Assembly (NCBI GenBank): GCA_934365195.1
Contig: CAKRNA010000007.1
Location: forward strand, 56,156-120,155
Length of the DNA: 64,000 bases
Direction of reading: 5' to 3'
DNA from: an uncultured Clostridia bacterium
GTDB taxonomy: Bacteria > Bacillota > Clostridia > Christensenellales > CAAEEZ01
Below are positions 8,382 to 18,597 of the stretch, in pieces. Numbering within the stretch: position 1 is the stretch's first letter; every line of letters begins with the position of its first letter. The notes beneath the pieces are model-generated. The model saw nothing but the letters and a program-made list of their open reading frames with translations, ran no database searches and had not been told where the DNA came from. The translations under genes were made by a program, and so were the position numbers.

Positions 8382-9074
8382 TTACTTTTCCTCTTGGTTT
8401 CCAGCGGCGTTTTCGTTTTGCCCTGCGCTATCGCTTTCGGTAGGCTCGACAATATCTATGCTTTGTGCGTTTTCTTTATTTTCGGTTTCGTGAGCACCCT
8501 CCACTACACCGCTACCTTTAAGCACTTTAAGTATAGTTCCAAAAAAGCACTTACAGTCCATTAAAAAAGATAGTTTCTCCACGTACTCGCCGTCAAGTTT
8601 TGCTTTTACGGGGATTTCCAGTTCGTCCCTGCCGTTGATTTGCGCCCAACCCGTAAGCCCCGGGCGGACGTCGTTTGCGCCGTATTTGTCCCTTTCGTTA
8701 ATTAGGTCGTCTTGATTGTAAAGTGCCGGACGAGGACCTATAATACTCATTTGACCAACGAAAATATTAAATATTTGCGGCAGTTCGTCAATAGAGGTTT
8801 TCCTCATAAATCTGCCCACCTTAGTAATATACGTGTCGGCATCTTGTAATAAGTGCGTCGGGCAATTCTTAGGAGCGTCAGTCCTCATACTCCTAAATTT
8901 AAGCATTTTAAAAAGTTTTTTGTTTTTGCCCACTCTTTCTTGCTTGAAAAATACAGGGCCATTGCTGGTGCATTTAATTATGATTGCAAAAATTAAAAAC
9001 ACGGGGCTAAGCAAAATAATTGCCATAAACGACAAAACTATATCTAATAATCTTTTAATACAATGTTTATACAT
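8382..9074 (-). CDS. Initiating sugar transferase (polyprenyl-phosphate phosphoglycosyltransferase)
   Basis: A monotopic phosphoglycosyltransferase that transfers a sugar-1-phosphate from a UDP-sugar to undecaprenyl phosphate at the membrane, the first step of repeat-unit assembly. One N-terminal membrane helix is followed by FKMLKFRSMRTDAP, the catalytic Asp-Glu pair in TSIDELPQ, GPRP and RPGLTGWAQINGRD. The last ~40 residues are a hydrophilic, acidic tail outside the family core. It is one of two such transferases in the window (see 39799-40473). The Shine-Dalgarno is AGAGG. Confidence 0.93.
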   Translation of the reverse strand: MYKHCIKRLLDIVLSFMAIILLSPVFLIFAIIIKCTSNGPVFFKQERVGKNKKLFKMLKFRSMRTDAPKNCPTHLLQDADTYITKVGRFMRKTSIDELPQIFNIFVGQMSIIGPRPALYNQDDLINERDKYGANDVRPGLTGWAQINGRDELEIPVKAKLDGEYVEKLSFLMDCKCFFGTILKVLKGSGVVEGAHETENKENAQSIDIVEPTESDSAGQNENAAGNQEEK

Positions 9075-9326
9075 ATATCAACCTCTTGTGTAACTATAAT
9101 ATCACAATACTTATCACTTAGCAAATGCTTTATATCACCGTAAAATAACTTGTTTCTCAAAGCAACTATTCCTGATTTTGCCTAAATGTTTAACCGTTTT
9201 CACGCAATCGTTACGTACTTTTAAAAAATAAAACAGCCTGAACACATACTATTTACTATACTTCAAAAAAATAACGCTATGAGTTATTTGGTTAAAGCGT
9301 CGTCTTTTTATTTTGGATTAAGGCGC
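9075..9326. other. Intergenic region, no gene seen
   Basis: An AT-rich stretch between the sugar-transferase start and the galE terminator. It holds the presumed promoter of the 8382-9074 gene, but no confident -35/-10 pair was found. Short open frames here look like shadows. Confidence 0.5.
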
Positions 9327-9355
9327 ATTAAAAAAGAGTGGCATTGCCACCCTTT
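9327..9355 (-). terminator. Intrinsic terminator after galE
   Basis: On the minus strand AAAGGGTGGC pairs with GCCACTCTTT around a 3-nt loop (one mismatch), followed by further T residues. It begins a few nucleotides beyond the galE stop codon. Confidence 0.8.
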
Positions 9356-9358
9356 ATA

Positions 9359-10360
9359 TTATTTTCTATTTTTTTGGAAGTTCCAAGTGTCACGGCACAT
9401 ATCTTCAAGCGTACGTTTTGCCTCCCAACCGATAAACTCTTTTGCAAATTTAGGACTGCAATAGCAAGATGCGATATCGCCTGGTCTTCTTTCGATTATC
9501 TTGTATGGAAGTTCCTTCTTGCAAGCGATAGAAAATGCTTTTATCATATCTAACACGCTGTAACCAACGCCTGTTCCAAGGTTTACCGGGGTTGCGTCAA
9601 ACTTCTCGATATTATTAAGCGCAGCAAGGTGACCTTCGGATAGGTCCATAACGTGTATATAATCCCTAACGCCTGTTCCGTCGTGCGTTTTGTAGTCGTT
9701 GCCAAACACTCTTACGTAAGGAAGTTCGCCAAACGCAACCTTTGCTACGTACGGCATTAAGTTGTTTGGAATACCCTTAGGGTCTTCGCCGATTAGTCCG
9801 CTTTCGTGTGCGCCGACAGGGTTAAAGTACCTAAGCAAAGCAATATGCCACGTTGCGTCCGCCTTATATACGTCTTTAAGGATATTTTCTATCATATATT
9901 TGGTTGCGCCGTAAGGGTTAGTTACGCCACCTACCTCGCACGTTTCGGTAAGAGGCAACACTTTTGGATCGCCGTAAACCGTAGCCGACGACGAGAACAC
10001 CAAGTTTTTAACGTTGTGCTCGCTCATAACCTCTACAAGCGTCAAAGTCGAAATTAAGTTGTTTTGGTAATAAAGTAGCGGTTTTACGCAACTTTCACCC
10101 ACCGCTTTTAAGCCGGCAAAATGGATTACCGCATATATATCGTTTTCGGTAAAGATTTTTTCAAGTAGCGCCTTGTCGCAAACGTCACCCTCTATAAAAT
10201 CTATCTTTTTGCCCGTAATTTTTTCCACGTTTTTAACGTTGTCAATACTGCTGTTTACAAAGTTATCAATAGCGATAACGTCGTAACCTGCGTTTAGTAA
10301 CACAACGTTCGTATGAGATGCAATATATCCTGCGCCTCCAGTAACTAATATCTTTTTCAT
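9359..10360 (-). CDS. galE: UDP-glucose 4-epimerase
   Basis: GalE interconverts UDP-glucose and UDP-galactose, and in some bacteria the N-acetyl forms. The 333-residue protein has the family signatures VTGGAGYIASHT, SSSATVYG, NPYGATKYMIE (YxxxK) and RYFNPVGAHESG. The last glycine of the usual GxxGxxG loop is alanine (YIAS where YIGS is typical), a mild oddity. The ATG at 10360 is preferred because GGAGG lies 6 nt upstream; an earlier in-frame start lacks this. It has its own promoter and terminator, so it is a separate unit next to the polysaccharide genes. Confidence 0.95.
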   Translation of the reverse strand: MKKILVTGGAGYIASHTNVVLLNAGYDVIAIDNFVNSSIDNVKNVEKITGKKIDFIEGDVCDKALLEKIFTENDIYAVIHFAGLKAVGESCVKPLLYYQNNLISTLTLVEVMSEHNVKNLVFSSSATVYGDPKVLPLTETCEVGGVTNPYGATKYMIENILKDVYKADATWHIALLRYFNPVGAHESGLIGEDPKGIPNNLMPYVAKVAFGELPYVRVFGNDYKTHDGTGVRDYIHVMDLSEGHLAALNNIEKFDATPVNLGTGVGYSVLDMIKAFSIACKKELPYKIIERRPGDIASCYCSPKFAKEFIGWEAKRTLEDMCRDTWNFQKNRK

Positions 10361-10389
10361 AGCAACCTCCACCAATATTCTCTATCTTA

Positions 10390-10417
10390 ATTTTATCACA
10401 AAACCGGTCTATTGCAA
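10390..10417 (-). promoter_or_regulatory. galE promoter
   Basis: TTGCAA (10412-10417), 16 bp, TAAAAT (10390-10395), with an extended -10 TGA directly before the -10 box, on the minus strand. Confidence 0.6.
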
Positions 10418-10722
10418 CACTTTAATCTAATAACCGCAACTTATGAGATACCCTCCGCAATTTTGTTCGGACAATAAAGGCAATTTACACCATAATGCGC
10501 CCTATTAAAACAACTTCGGTTTTAGTTAAATTTAATAACCGCCGTTTCACGTTTTGGTTTTATATATTATATCATTTTATAATTAGAATATCAATATATT
10601 ATAATGCTTACGATAGTTACTTCCGCTTAAATCCACCGACTACCGATTATTTCATCAATTTTTGCACCTCTTTCTCTTTCATACAATCTATTACGTGTCT
10701 TCCACTCCTCAATCAAAAAAAT
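10418..10722. other. Intergenic region next to phage-like genes, no gene seen
   Basis: About 300 bp of AT-rich DNA between the galE promoter and the end of the 75-residue gene. No repeat pair that would mark an attachment site was noticed, and the one plus-strand open frame here has no convincing start signal. Confidence 0.5.
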
Positions 10723-10950
10723 TTAGCCTAAATTCCCCTCTTCCTCGCTCACTATTTCTTGATACAACGCCCTATACTCTTCTTTCTTGCTTTCCAAATC
10801 CGATACTTCTATGCCCGCCAAAGATTTAATTATATCCTCAGCGATCTCTCCCATTCTTTTCTTAATCTCGGTATATCGATTATTTTTCATTATTATCTTT
10901 TCTTTCTCGTTTTTCGTTAGACTTTTGCCTTTAAAACATACTATTTCCAT
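10723..10950 (-). CDS. Small hypothetical protein, phage-associated
   Basis: 75 residues, highly charged and probably helical, with no recognised domain. The start ATG at 10950 has GGAG 6 nt upstream, inside the last codons of the upstream gene, which ends at 10954, so the two are translationally coupled. Its position after a tail-fibre-like gene suggests a small phage tail accessory protein, but this is inference from context only. Confidence 0.55.
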   Translation of the reverse strand: MEIVCFKGKSLTKNEKEKIIMKNNRYTEIKKRMGEIAEDIIKSLAGIEVSDLESKKEEYRALYQEIVSEEEGNLG

Positions 10951-10953
10951 ATA

Positions 10954-11805
10954 TTACTCCTCAAATACTACAACGTTTCCATAATAACTATACATTTTTA
11001 CTTCGATATTGTTATACCTTGCAAACGATATCGTTTCCGACGCTTTGTTTGCGTAGTTTAGCAATAACGCCGCATTATCCTGATATATGCCCATGATTAA
11101 AATATTTGGCGCAACGGTAATAGTCTTATCGAGTACGCCGTCTATATATATTTCCATTTTCCCGTAAGGACACCCTGACACCATAATGGTAGACTTGTCG
11201 GCATTAGTAAATTTCAACGAAAAATTAGAGGTATGGCTTACGAATTTTATTTTTTTGGCAATTTGTTTTATTTGGGTTTCGGGATCTACGCTAAACGCTA
11301 GTTCTTTTTTCTCTTCTCCTCCCACCTTGATTATCGTGCCGTCCTTCCCGTTAAATTTACCGTTATTTGCATCATTTTTCACCTGATTTGCTATTTCGAC
11401 AGATTTGTTTCCCATAGCGATTAGATACGTTAAGGCGTCGTTTATTTCGTCCGCTTTAAGCGTAGACGTCGCATTTACTGATTTTTCCACTATATAAAAA
11501 GGATATTGTGGCATTAATGATTTTTTTATCAAATGCCCCGCTTTATCCCTTATAACCAACTGCACAAAAACTTTCCCAACGTTTTCAGTTATCTTGCCGC
11601 TAATCTTGACAGCCCCTGTAGAAGAACCGTCAAAACTAATTAGTTCACTTATAAACTTCTTCTTTTGAGGGCATAAAAATTCAAAAAAATATTGATAACT
11701 ACCATCGTAATTATCAATATTTATTTCCTCGCTAATATTCCCATCGTTTTGAGGCACTCTCTTCGTCGTGAATATCAGCATATTCTCTTTGCTTTTATAC
11801 TCCAT
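10954..11805 (-). CDS. Phage tail/baseplate-upper-protein-like protein
   Basis: A 283-residue protein. The first ~120 residues resemble the N-terminal beta domain of phage baseplate upper proteins. They are followed by a helical segment and a short collagen-like turn (NNGKFNGKDG) that is common in phage tail fibres. The C-terminal part (about 165-283) looks like a beta-rich receptor-binding or fibre domain. It has AAGGAG upstream of its ATG. No other phage genes are present, so this is either a prophage remnant or a tail-derived surface protein. Family assignment is by pattern only. Confidence 0.55.
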   Translation of the reverse strand: MEYKSKENMLIFTTKRVPQNDGNISEEINIDNYDGSYQYFFEFLCPQKKKFISELISFDGSSTGAVKISGKITENVGKVFVQLVIRDKAGHLIKKSLMPQYPFYIVEKSVNATSTLKADEINDALTYLIAMGNKSVEIANQVKNDANNGKFNGKDGTIIKVGGEEKKELAFSVDPETQIKQIAKKIKFVSHTSNFSLKFTNADKSTIMVSGCPYGKMEIYIDGVLDKTITVAPNILIMGIYQDNAALLLNYANKASETISFARYNNIEVKMYSYYGNVVVFEE

Positions 11806-11870
11806 ATCGTATATCTCCTTTTTTCTTTACTTTACAATTAAAAAAGGAATTATACACCTTAATATGCCAA

Positions 11871-12554
11871 CTATTTTTTTAATTCATTAACCTTATCAAT
11901 AAACGTCCCCACGTCATTAAAATATTTAGCCAAACTTTTTATTTGTTCTTTTTCTAAATTATACCATTCTGTTTTCTCGAGTTTTTCAATAGTACTTGGA
12001 TTAAACCTGTATTTTAGCACTTTTGCAGGCACCCCTCCTACTATAGCATAAGGTGGGACGTCCTTAACAACAACAGCGCCCATTCCAACAACCGCACCAT
12101 TCCCAATGGTCACACCACCTTTTATGCTTACATTTGAACCTATCCATACATCGTTGCCAATAACAACGTTATAATCTTCGTCCACTCTATCAAACTCGTC
12201 AAATGTTGTCTTTTCTACATACTTATCAGCAAAATCATTATTAGTTGAATAAAAAAGCGGGTGAGAAGAAACATAATTTAGCGGGTGTTTTGCAGCAAAT
12301 ATATTCACATTACTACCTATACTGCAATATTTACCTACTTTTGTATAATAGAATTTACAATTACTACCAAAAAAACTTGCATATCCAACATTGCAATCCA
12401 TAATATTGCAATTATTTAAAACTCCATTATTCCCTTCTAATATCGTCCCTACAATATTAACGTTCCGCCCAAATCTACACCCAAGTTTTTTATACTTTTT
12501 ATGACATGTAATTCGTTTAATTCTATTTATAATTTTTTTAATTACTTTTTTCAT
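11871..12554 (-). CDS. Hexapeptide-repeat O-acetyltransferase (CatB/VatD-like)
   Basis: A left-handed beta-helix acyltransferase that probably acetylates a sugar of the polymer. Hexapeptide repeats run from about residue 30 to 185, with the typical [14 protein letters not shown] and [11 protein letters not shown] elements and an external loop rich in aromatic residues (about 85-125). The ATG at 12554 is chosen because GAGG lies 7 nt upstream and it removes an overlap with the flippase gene. It is the last recognised polysaccharide gene of unit A. Confidence 0.88.
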   Translation of the reverse strand: MKKVIKKIINRIKRITCHKKYKKLGCRFGRNVNIVGTILEGNNGVLNNCNIMDCNVGYASFFGSNCKFYYTKVGKYCSIGSNVNIFAAKHPLNYVSSHPLFYSTNNDFADKYVEKTTFDEFDRVDEDYNVVIGNDVWIGSNVSIKGGVTIGNGAVVGMGAVVVKDVPPYAIVGGVPAKVLKYRFNPSTIEKLEKTEWYNLEKEQIKSLAKYFNDVGTFIDKVNELKK

Positions 12555-12561
12555 AATTACC

Positions 12562-13902
12562 TCAAATCTTATAAGTGTTTTCTGCATCATTTATTTTAAA
12601 CTTTATATATTTTTCAACTCTTATATTTATAAATAAACTATATATTAAAACAAGTATTGCTACTGCTAAAACTATTAGTATCCAGCCATAAACGTCTTTC
12701 AACAAAAATATTAGTATAAACTTTAAAGCAACTAATGCCGTCATAATTATAGCCTGCGTTTTCAAATGTCCTACACCATTTACAATCGTAGTTACAATGT
12801 TAGAATAAGCAAATGCAAAACCATAAAAAGCAAATATACTTGCGTAAGCCATATTGACGGTTATTGCCTCGTCACGAAGCCATATATTAATAATAAACTG
12901 ACTACAGAATATTAGTATAAATTCGCATAGCGCAACTATTCCGATTAAACACTCCAACCTTCTAAATAGTTTTTTCAGCCATATAAAATCATTTTCCGCA
13001 AGTGCTCTTGTCACCATAGACCATAAAGGCGTAGTTGCAAGAGCAACTAACATAGGCGGCAACGAAAAAATCTTATAATAAATTTGATATTCCACAACGT
13101 TTTCCGGCAAATATAATGAAGTAATTAAAAATTCGTTTATAGCAACCATAAGCATACTAAGTATTTGACAATAGAAAAACATCCCGCCAAGCCCTACAAC
13201 CTGTTTTGCCATTTCCTTAGAAAAATATTTAATATTAGGCAAACAATCACGCAATTTAGTTGCAAAGACTATAATGCCCGCAATAAGTAAAGGCAAAATA
13301 ATGCAAGTTACGTGCGCAACGGATAAGTATACCAAATTCTTTTCTGCATCGCCACTATTAAACACCAAAATAAATATAAGTTGCAACACCGACGTAATCA
13401 ATGCCAAAAAGTTGTTTACGGCTGATAATTGCATTGCATAGTTGATAGAATTTACAATATTAAATATAAATTGCAACATTATACCGCCAAAACAAATTAC
13501 CATAGATATTGCTAACGTTTTTTGCGAAATTCCACCACTTATATTAAACACTGCTTGCCATGGAATAAAAGGTATTGCCACAAAACCTATAATAGAAAGG
13601 ATACCGACTAATCCGCTTATCGCAACTAATCCGGACGAAATATATTTTTTCATAGATAATCTGTCGTTTTGACTGATAGCAACCACGAGTTTATTTCTTA
13701 GCCCGTTACCAATGCCTAAATCAAAACTTAGCATCCAAGATAAAACGGACAACATAGTAAACCAAACGCCCAAAACCGCCTGATTATTAAAATATTTTAT
13801 GTACGCAGGCATAGTAAACAACGAAACCACCAACGCTCCGCCCTTTACTACGAATGCACCTATTGTATTTTTTAATACCACTTTATTTTTTACGTCTAAC
13901 AT
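12562..13902 (-). CDS. Polysaccharide flippase (Wzx-like)
   Basis: A MOP-superfamily membrane protein of 446 residues with about 12-14 hydrophobic segments, expected to flip lipid-linked repeat units across the membrane. The ATG at 13902 follows AAAGGGAC; it lies 1 nt after the stop of the Wzy-like gene. It is the first of two flippases in the window. Confidence 0.88.
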   Translation of the reverse strand: MLDVKNKVVLKNTIGAFVVKGGALVVSLFTMPAYIKYFNNQAVLGVWFTMLSVLSWMLSFDLGIGNGLRNKLVVAISQNDRLSMKKYISSGLVAISGLVGILSIIGFVAIPFIPWQAVFNISGGISQKTLAISMVICFGGIMLQFIFNIVNSINYAMQLSAVNNFLALITSVLQLIFILVFNSGDAEKNLVYLSVAHVTCIILPLLIAGIIVFATKLRDCLPNIKYFSKEMAKQVVGLGGMFFYCQILSMLMVAINEFLITSLYLPENVVEYQIYYKIFSLPPMLVALATTPLWSMVTRALAENDFIWLKKLFRRLECLIGIVALCEFILIFCSQFIINIWLRDEAITVNMAYASIFAFYGFAFAYSNIVTTIVNGVGHLKTQAIIMTALVALKFILIFLLKDVYGWILIVLAVAILVLIYSLFINIRVEKYIKFKINDAENTYKI

Positions 13903-13903
13903 T

Positions 13904-15163
13904 TTAGTCCCTTTGCTGCTGCTCTTCAATCTGTTTTATTTCTGTTATTTCACAAAGTCGTTCCGTTTTTTTATTATACATTTTTTCTTTATTTAGCATA
14001 TAAAAAAACAATGCCCAACTTAATACATAAGAATAATTAGGTTCTTTATTCACTAATAAAAACGCCAACATAAACAACAAAACTTTACTTATCGCAGAGA
14101 TATTCCTTGCGTTTTTTATTGCGTGCATCATCATTACCGTGTACGTTATTCCGCAGATACCATATCTTGAAAGCATTACGAACGCCGTTGCCGTGTCGTA
14201 GCAATCTAATTCCTTCATTAGTTCATATCCTTTTGCACGCCCCGTTCCAAACGCAAAGTACTGCGTAAAGTATTTTAAATTTTCCTGAACGGCAATTACA
14301 CGAGGATTTTTTATTAGATTTTCTCTTAGTAGTTTTTGGAATACACGCACGTTTTCAAGATTAAGCCCGTATATTATTTTATCCAAAAATATAAAACATA
14401 ACGTACCTATAAATAAAATAACTAATAGCGCAATTAAGATTTGTTTGTAATATTTATTATCCCTTTGCAACCTAGTAGAGAAAACGTACACGTACGCTAT
14501 AGGTATTAAAACGTAACCTGCCGTAGATTTTGTAGACACAATACCAAACACTAATATAACGTTATATATTAAACTTTTCACAGAAAGCGCCTTTTGGTTT
14601 AGCAAAATAATTGCATAAACTAGCGCCGTAGAAAAAAGCCCCGGCTCCCAAAAAAAACCACAATTTCTAGGGGTAGCAGGCACGTAACTATACACAAGAA
14701 TGCTATAATAAATCTTTCCTGATTGTATGTTTTGCAAAGGTTTACCATACTTTAGTACAAAATCTGTGCCAAAATAATACATAACTACGGCAATAATCGT
14801 AAAAACTACCATCACGTTTACGTACGTTTTTTTAAAGTCGTCCCAAGGAACAATCAAAGCAACCAAATACGCAAAACATAATGGCAACAACGTGCCAACA
14901 TATCCGGTAAACGTTTCCGTTTTGTAGTTTACGATAAGCGTTAAAAAGAAAAATACTGAATAAACTATTAAATATTTGGTAGGCAAAAATTTCATCGATA
15001 TTTTGCCGATATATAAACAATAAACACCGAAAATAGCCACCAACCCCAGTCTTAACCATTCCGTTGGCAGTTCCACGACAAGCAAATAACTACCACTAAA
15101 AATTAAAGTGGCAATTATTAAAAAATAATTCATAAGTTTACTTGTCTTTTTATCGCTTAACAT
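13904..15163 (-). CDS. O-antigen/capsule repeat-unit polymerase (Wzy-like)
   Basis: 419 residues with 10 or more hydrophobic segments and a large hydrophilic loop (about 250-340), the layout of Wzy and O-antigen ligase proteins. Such polymerases are poorly conserved, so the call rests on topology and on position between glycosyltransferases and Wzx. Spacing of 3 nt to the upstream glycosyltransferase shows it is in the same operon. Confidence 0.8.
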   Translation of the reverse strand: MLSDKKTSKLMNYFLIIATLIFSGSYLLVVELPTEWLRLGLVAIFGVYCLYIGKISMKFLPTKYLIVYSVFFFLTLIVNYKTETFTGYVGTLLPLCFAYLVALIVPWDDFKKTYVNVMVVFTIIAVVMYYFGTDFVLKYGKPLQNIQSGKIYYSILVYSYVPATPRNCGFFWEPGLFSTALVYAIILLNQKALSVKSLIYNVILVFGIVSTKSTAGYVLIPIAYVYVFSTRLQRDNKYYKQILIALLVILFIGTLCFIFLDKIIYGLNLENVRVFQKLLRENLIKNPRVIAVQENLKYFTQYFAFGTGRAKGYELMKELDCYDTATAFVMLSRYGICGITYTVMMMHAIKNARNISAISKVLLFMLAFLLVNKEPNYSYVLSWALFFYMLNKEKMYNKKTERLCEITEIKQIEEQQQRD

Positions 15164-15166
15164 AAT

Positions 15167-16357
15167 TTATAATATTTTTCTCACCTGTTCTTTTGGCGTT
15201 TTATTTTGCAATACGAATTTCGTTTGATTATTAAAAATTTCTTCCCTTTTCGCATCGTCAAAGTTTAACACTTCTTCTAACTTTTCCACTAATGCTTCTA
15301 TTGTATTATCTTTAGGATAATAAAAATAATCGTCATATTGTTTGTCGTAACCATCTAATTTATAACATACGATAGGCGTCCCCGACAAAAGATATTCCAT
15401 CATTTTTGACGGAAAAGAATATTTTGTGTACTCCCCTACGTTTTGCCTTGGATTAACCAAAACGCTTGCCTCTTTTTGCAATTTATATATCTCGCTAGGT
15501 GGCAAGTTCCCCTTGTAAATTATCCTATTATCTTGGCTTGCTTTGGCTTTTATTTCCTCTTCGGTTGCCCCCTGCCCACATATTACAAGCCTGTAATTAG
15601 TATCTTTTAATAATTCAAAGGCGTTTACAAGATTCATTACGCCATACCTTCTAGTAAGCGTCCCCGTATATAATATACTTTTTCCCTCGATTGCATTTTT
15701 TTGGCAATATTCTCTTTTTTCAGTTTCGCTTGGGATAATTCCATCAATAACCACGTATTGTTCACCGCACACACCAAGCCACTCAGCCATTTTGTCCGTT
15801 AAAAATACGTATTTATCTACGTAATTTTTAGATTGCTCTAATTTCTTTTGGGCGATGCTGCGCAATACGTACCTTATATCTTTTTTTGTACTTTCAGACG
15901 TTAATATCGGCAAATCCGGAACTATCAATATAATTTTAAGATTACTAACCTTAGACTTTAGTTTTTTTATTACGTCTAAATAAGCCGTTTGTGGCGAATA
16001 AAACACCACCGTTACGTCATCGTCTATTGATTTGATTTTATTAAGCACCGCTTTATAAATGATATCTCTTTCTCTTACTAATTTATAGGCAAAAAGGTTA
16101 CAGTATCCAACTTGACAAACTTTAATACCCTCCGCAACGTATGTACTAGATTTTACATTTAGGATTTTACTTCTTTTTGGGTAACTAGACAAAAAAGGCT
16201 TGCTCATCCCCTCTACGTCTACGTTATTATCACAAAATCCCCTAAGATAATTCCACTGCAACCTATCAGCAGCAAATTGGATACCCGCAGAGTTATTATC
16301 AATAACGTATTCTATTTCGTTAGGATTATAAAATCCACCTATAAACAAATATTTCAT
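15167..16357 (-). CDS. Glycosyltransferase, GT4 family
   Basis: A 396-residue GT-B fold transferase. The C-terminal half shows ILYTGTLTRRYG, a PSKMMEYLLSGTPIV segment and the usual donor-binding region. It is clearly similar to the protein at 32384-33601 (shared YTGxLxxxYG and FPSKxMEYxxSGxPxx), so the two polysaccharide units carry paralogous transferases. Donor and acceptor are unknown. Confidence 0.88.
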   Translation of the reverse strand: MKYLFIGGFYNPNEIEYVIDNNSAGIQFAADRLQWNYLRGFCDNNVDVEGMSKPFLSSYPKRSKILNVKSSTYVAEGIKVCQVGYCNLFAYKLVRERDIIYKAVLNKIKSIDDDVTVVFYSPQTAYLDVIKKLKSKVSNLKIILIVPDLPILTSESTKKDIRYVLRSIAQKKLEQSKNYVDKYVFLTDKMAEWLGVCGEQYVVIDGIIPSETEKREYCQKNAIEGKSILYTGTLTRRYGVMNLVNAFELLKDTNYRLVICGQGATEEEIKAKASQDNRIIYKGNLPPSEIYKLQKEASVLVNPRQNVGEYTKYSFPSKMMEYLLSGTPIVCYKLDGYDKQYDDYFYYPKDNTIEALVEKLEEVLNFDDAKREEIFNNQTKFVLQNKTPKEQVRKIL

Positions 16358-16363
16358 TCTTCG

Positions 16364-17512
16364 CTATTTAATCAAATTATTCATAAAAACGTTTATATCA
16401 TCCTCAAAATTTTCTGCAACTAATTTGTTCATGTTAAACGCATTTTGCTTCATATCGTATCTCTCTTCTATCGACAACTTCAATATCTTTTCAAACACTT
16501 TCACAAATTCGTCCTCAGTACACTCAGACAACAAATATCCATTCTTACCATCAACAATATAATCTTTTATATCGCTTGTATCCGTTGCTATAACGGGTGT
16601 TCCCTGTGCAAAACTTTCGCTTAACTTTGTAGGAAATCCTGCATTAGTCTTTCTTTTAAATTCTCTAGGAATTAGCGAAAAGTCCGCCTTTGCTAACATT
16701 TCTTTGCATTTAATATTATCTATTTTACCATAGATATTAAATTTTTCTAATTCGGTTTCCGTAAAACGAGTTCTAAGGTCTTCAGTCGCAACACCGACTA
16801 TATCTAAAGAAATATCCTGCAGAAAATCGTTTCGAAGTAATACTTTCATTACTATGTCCAACCTTTCTTTTATAAAATCCTTGCCGATATTTCCTGCGAA
16901 TATCAATTTTACTTTGCCCGTATTTTTACAAATATTAGGTTTTAATTCTTCTTTTGGTTTCAAATTAGTTGTCGTCGGCAAAACAATAGTATTATTATTT
17001 TTTTTATACTTTCCCTCTAAATATTTACTAATTAAAATAAGATTTTTAATTCTTGGATAGATAAAATTCATTCTAATACTACTATCTATTTTTCTTACCA
17101 AATTTATTAGGTGCAAACTTTTCCCATAATCTTCATACTCCTCAATATCAACGATATACGGAATACTTTTCGATTTGGCAAATCTAATTAGTTTTTTTAA
17201 TTTTATAGCCTTTACTCCATAAAATAATATTACTTTTTCCCCCTCAATTCCGTTTATAATATCAATCTCTCTTTTGCAGTCCACTAATTCCTTAATCCAT
17301 TCTTTTTTAGAAATCGGATATTTATCAAAAAAACAAGTTACGCCATAAAACTCTTTTGCTACGTAATCTTCTTTTTGGTGTGGACTAAAATAATTTATAG
17401 AATAGCATTTATATCCATTTCTTATATAATTCTGTGCTAAAGATAAAATCCTTAGCGCACAAGCATTTCCATTAGGCATATACCCTTGACCGATAAATAT
17501 TATGTTTCTCAT
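16364..17512 (-). CDS. Glycosyltransferase, GT4-like
   Basis: 382 residues. The donor-binding half contains KLIFAGNIGKD and FPTKLSESFAQGTPVIATD, typical of GT4 transferases. It overlaps the CapA-like gene by 4 nt. The linkage made is unknown. Confidence 0.85.
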   Translation of the reverse strand: MRNIIFIGQGYMPNGNACALRILSLAQNYIRNGYKCYSINYFSPHQKEDYVAKEFYGVTCFFDKYPISKKEWIKELVDCKREIDIINGIEGEKVILFYGVKAIKLKKLIRFAKSKSIPYIVDIEEYEDYGKSLHLINLVRKIDSSIRMNFIYPRIKNLILISKYLEGKYKKNNNTIVLPTTTNLKPKEELKPNICKNTGKVKLIFAGNIGKDFIKERLDIVMKVLLRNDFLQDISLDIVGVATEDLRTRFTETELEKFNIYGKIDNIKCKEMLAKADFSLIPREFKRKTNAGFPTKLSESFAQGTPVIATDTSDIKDYIVDGKNGYLLSECTEDEFVKVFEKILKLSIEERYDMKQNAFNMNKLVAENFEDDINVFMNNLIK

Positions 17513-18588
17513 TGCCTCTCCAAAAAAACTTTAATATTTTTATTATACTCTTTTTTGTTTTTCTTTGCTTGATACATCATCTTAATGCTCTCTAAATTTA
17601 ACCTTTTTATGTACCAACTTAAATTTCTTTGATTTTTTCTAATACTTAATCTCTCTTGAATAATTCTTTCTCTTTTTGAAATATAATCATCCTTGCTTAG
17701 TTTAAGCAATTCCTCCCATTCCTCATTAAAAACTTTATCAACAAATATCAATTTAGTACCATCATCTTTAATGCCATATGTTTTATAAGTTATATCATTT
17801 TCATTATTTATATTTATTTCTAACAAACAAGTAGTATTGTTGTTTTCGGTCATTTTTACAAGCGGTTTGTCTGATTTTTTAGTATAAACATCATCAAAAA
17901 ACATATTCCCTAAACTATACGCAATAACCGAATCTCCTTTTTCGATAATTGGCTGTAACACATGTGGATGATGCCCATGTACAATAAGTTTATTATGTTT
18001 TAAAAAATCATTTACAAGTATAATATCATTATAATTAGGGATATTTACATGTTCCTGTCCCCAATGAATTGACATTAAACTAATTAAGCCGTTTTTTTTA
18101 TCTTCATCTAAATCATTTATTGCTTTGTTATAATTAAGAACGTTAATATATTCTTTATTTTCCTCACGTAAGCCTCTTGCATTTGTTGAAAAACAACAAT
18201 ATCCTCTAAACATAACGTTTTGAACTTGCAAATTAGGTTTCTCTCTTGTACCAAAATATTCGATTTTGCTTCTTTCTAACTCGTCTAAAGTATCTTTAAA
18301 ACCCTCCTTGCCATAGTCAAACATATGGTTATTAGCAACGGTTACATGAGTAATCCCTATATCCTCTAATATTTTGATATTTCCTGGTGAACATTTCAAA
18401 TATGCAGATTTCCCCCCAATAGTTTTTTTAGCATTGGTCATAGGCGTTTCTAAGTTTGCTAATACAATGTCATATTTGTTGGTTTGCAAAAACTCTTTTA
18501 TAATCTCAAATCTTTCAATAACGTTAGGATTATTTTCTAGAGCATTTTTCCCAAACAAACCCATATCTCCAAAACACGCTATTTTCAT
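17509..18588 (-). CDS. CapA-family protein (PGA_cap metallophosphatase fold)
   Basis: 359 residues with the metal-site motifs of the CapA/PGA_cap family: GDMGL, ANLETP, NNHMFDYG, HWGQEH, HGHHPHVLQ and YSLGNMFF. CapA is required for poly-gamma-glutamate capsules in Bacillus, though its biochemical role is unclear. No signal peptide or transmembrane helix is seen, so this copy may act in the cytoplasm. It lies next to a TupA-like ATP-grasp gene, which suggests a link to amide-bonded amino acids on the polymer (inference). Confidence 0.85.
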   Translation of the reverse strand: MKIACFGDMGLFGKNALENNPNVIERFEIIKEFLQTNKYDIVLANLETPMTNAKKTIGGKSAYLKCSPGNIKILEDIGITHVTVANNHMFDYGKEGFKDTLDELERSKIEYFGTREKPNLQVQNVMFRGYCCFSTNARGLREENKEYINVLNYNKAINDLDEDKKNGLISLMSIHWGQEHVNIPNYNDIILVNDFLKHNKLIVHGHHPHVLQPIIEKGDSVIAYSLGNMFFDDVYTKKSDKPLVKMTENNNTTCLLEININNENDITYKTYGIKDDGTKLIFVDKVFNEEWEELLKLSKDDYISKRERIIQERLSIRKNQRNLSWYIKRLNLESIKMMYQAKKNKKEYNKNIKVFLERQ

Positions 18589-18597
18589 ACTTTTCTC

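Noticed and set aside
10495..10731. Plus-strand open frame of 78 codons in the intergenic region next to galE
   Set aside because: No Shine-Dalgarno, hydrophobic-aromatic composition typical of translated AT-rich noncoding DNA, and it overlaps the end of the coupled minus-strand gene.
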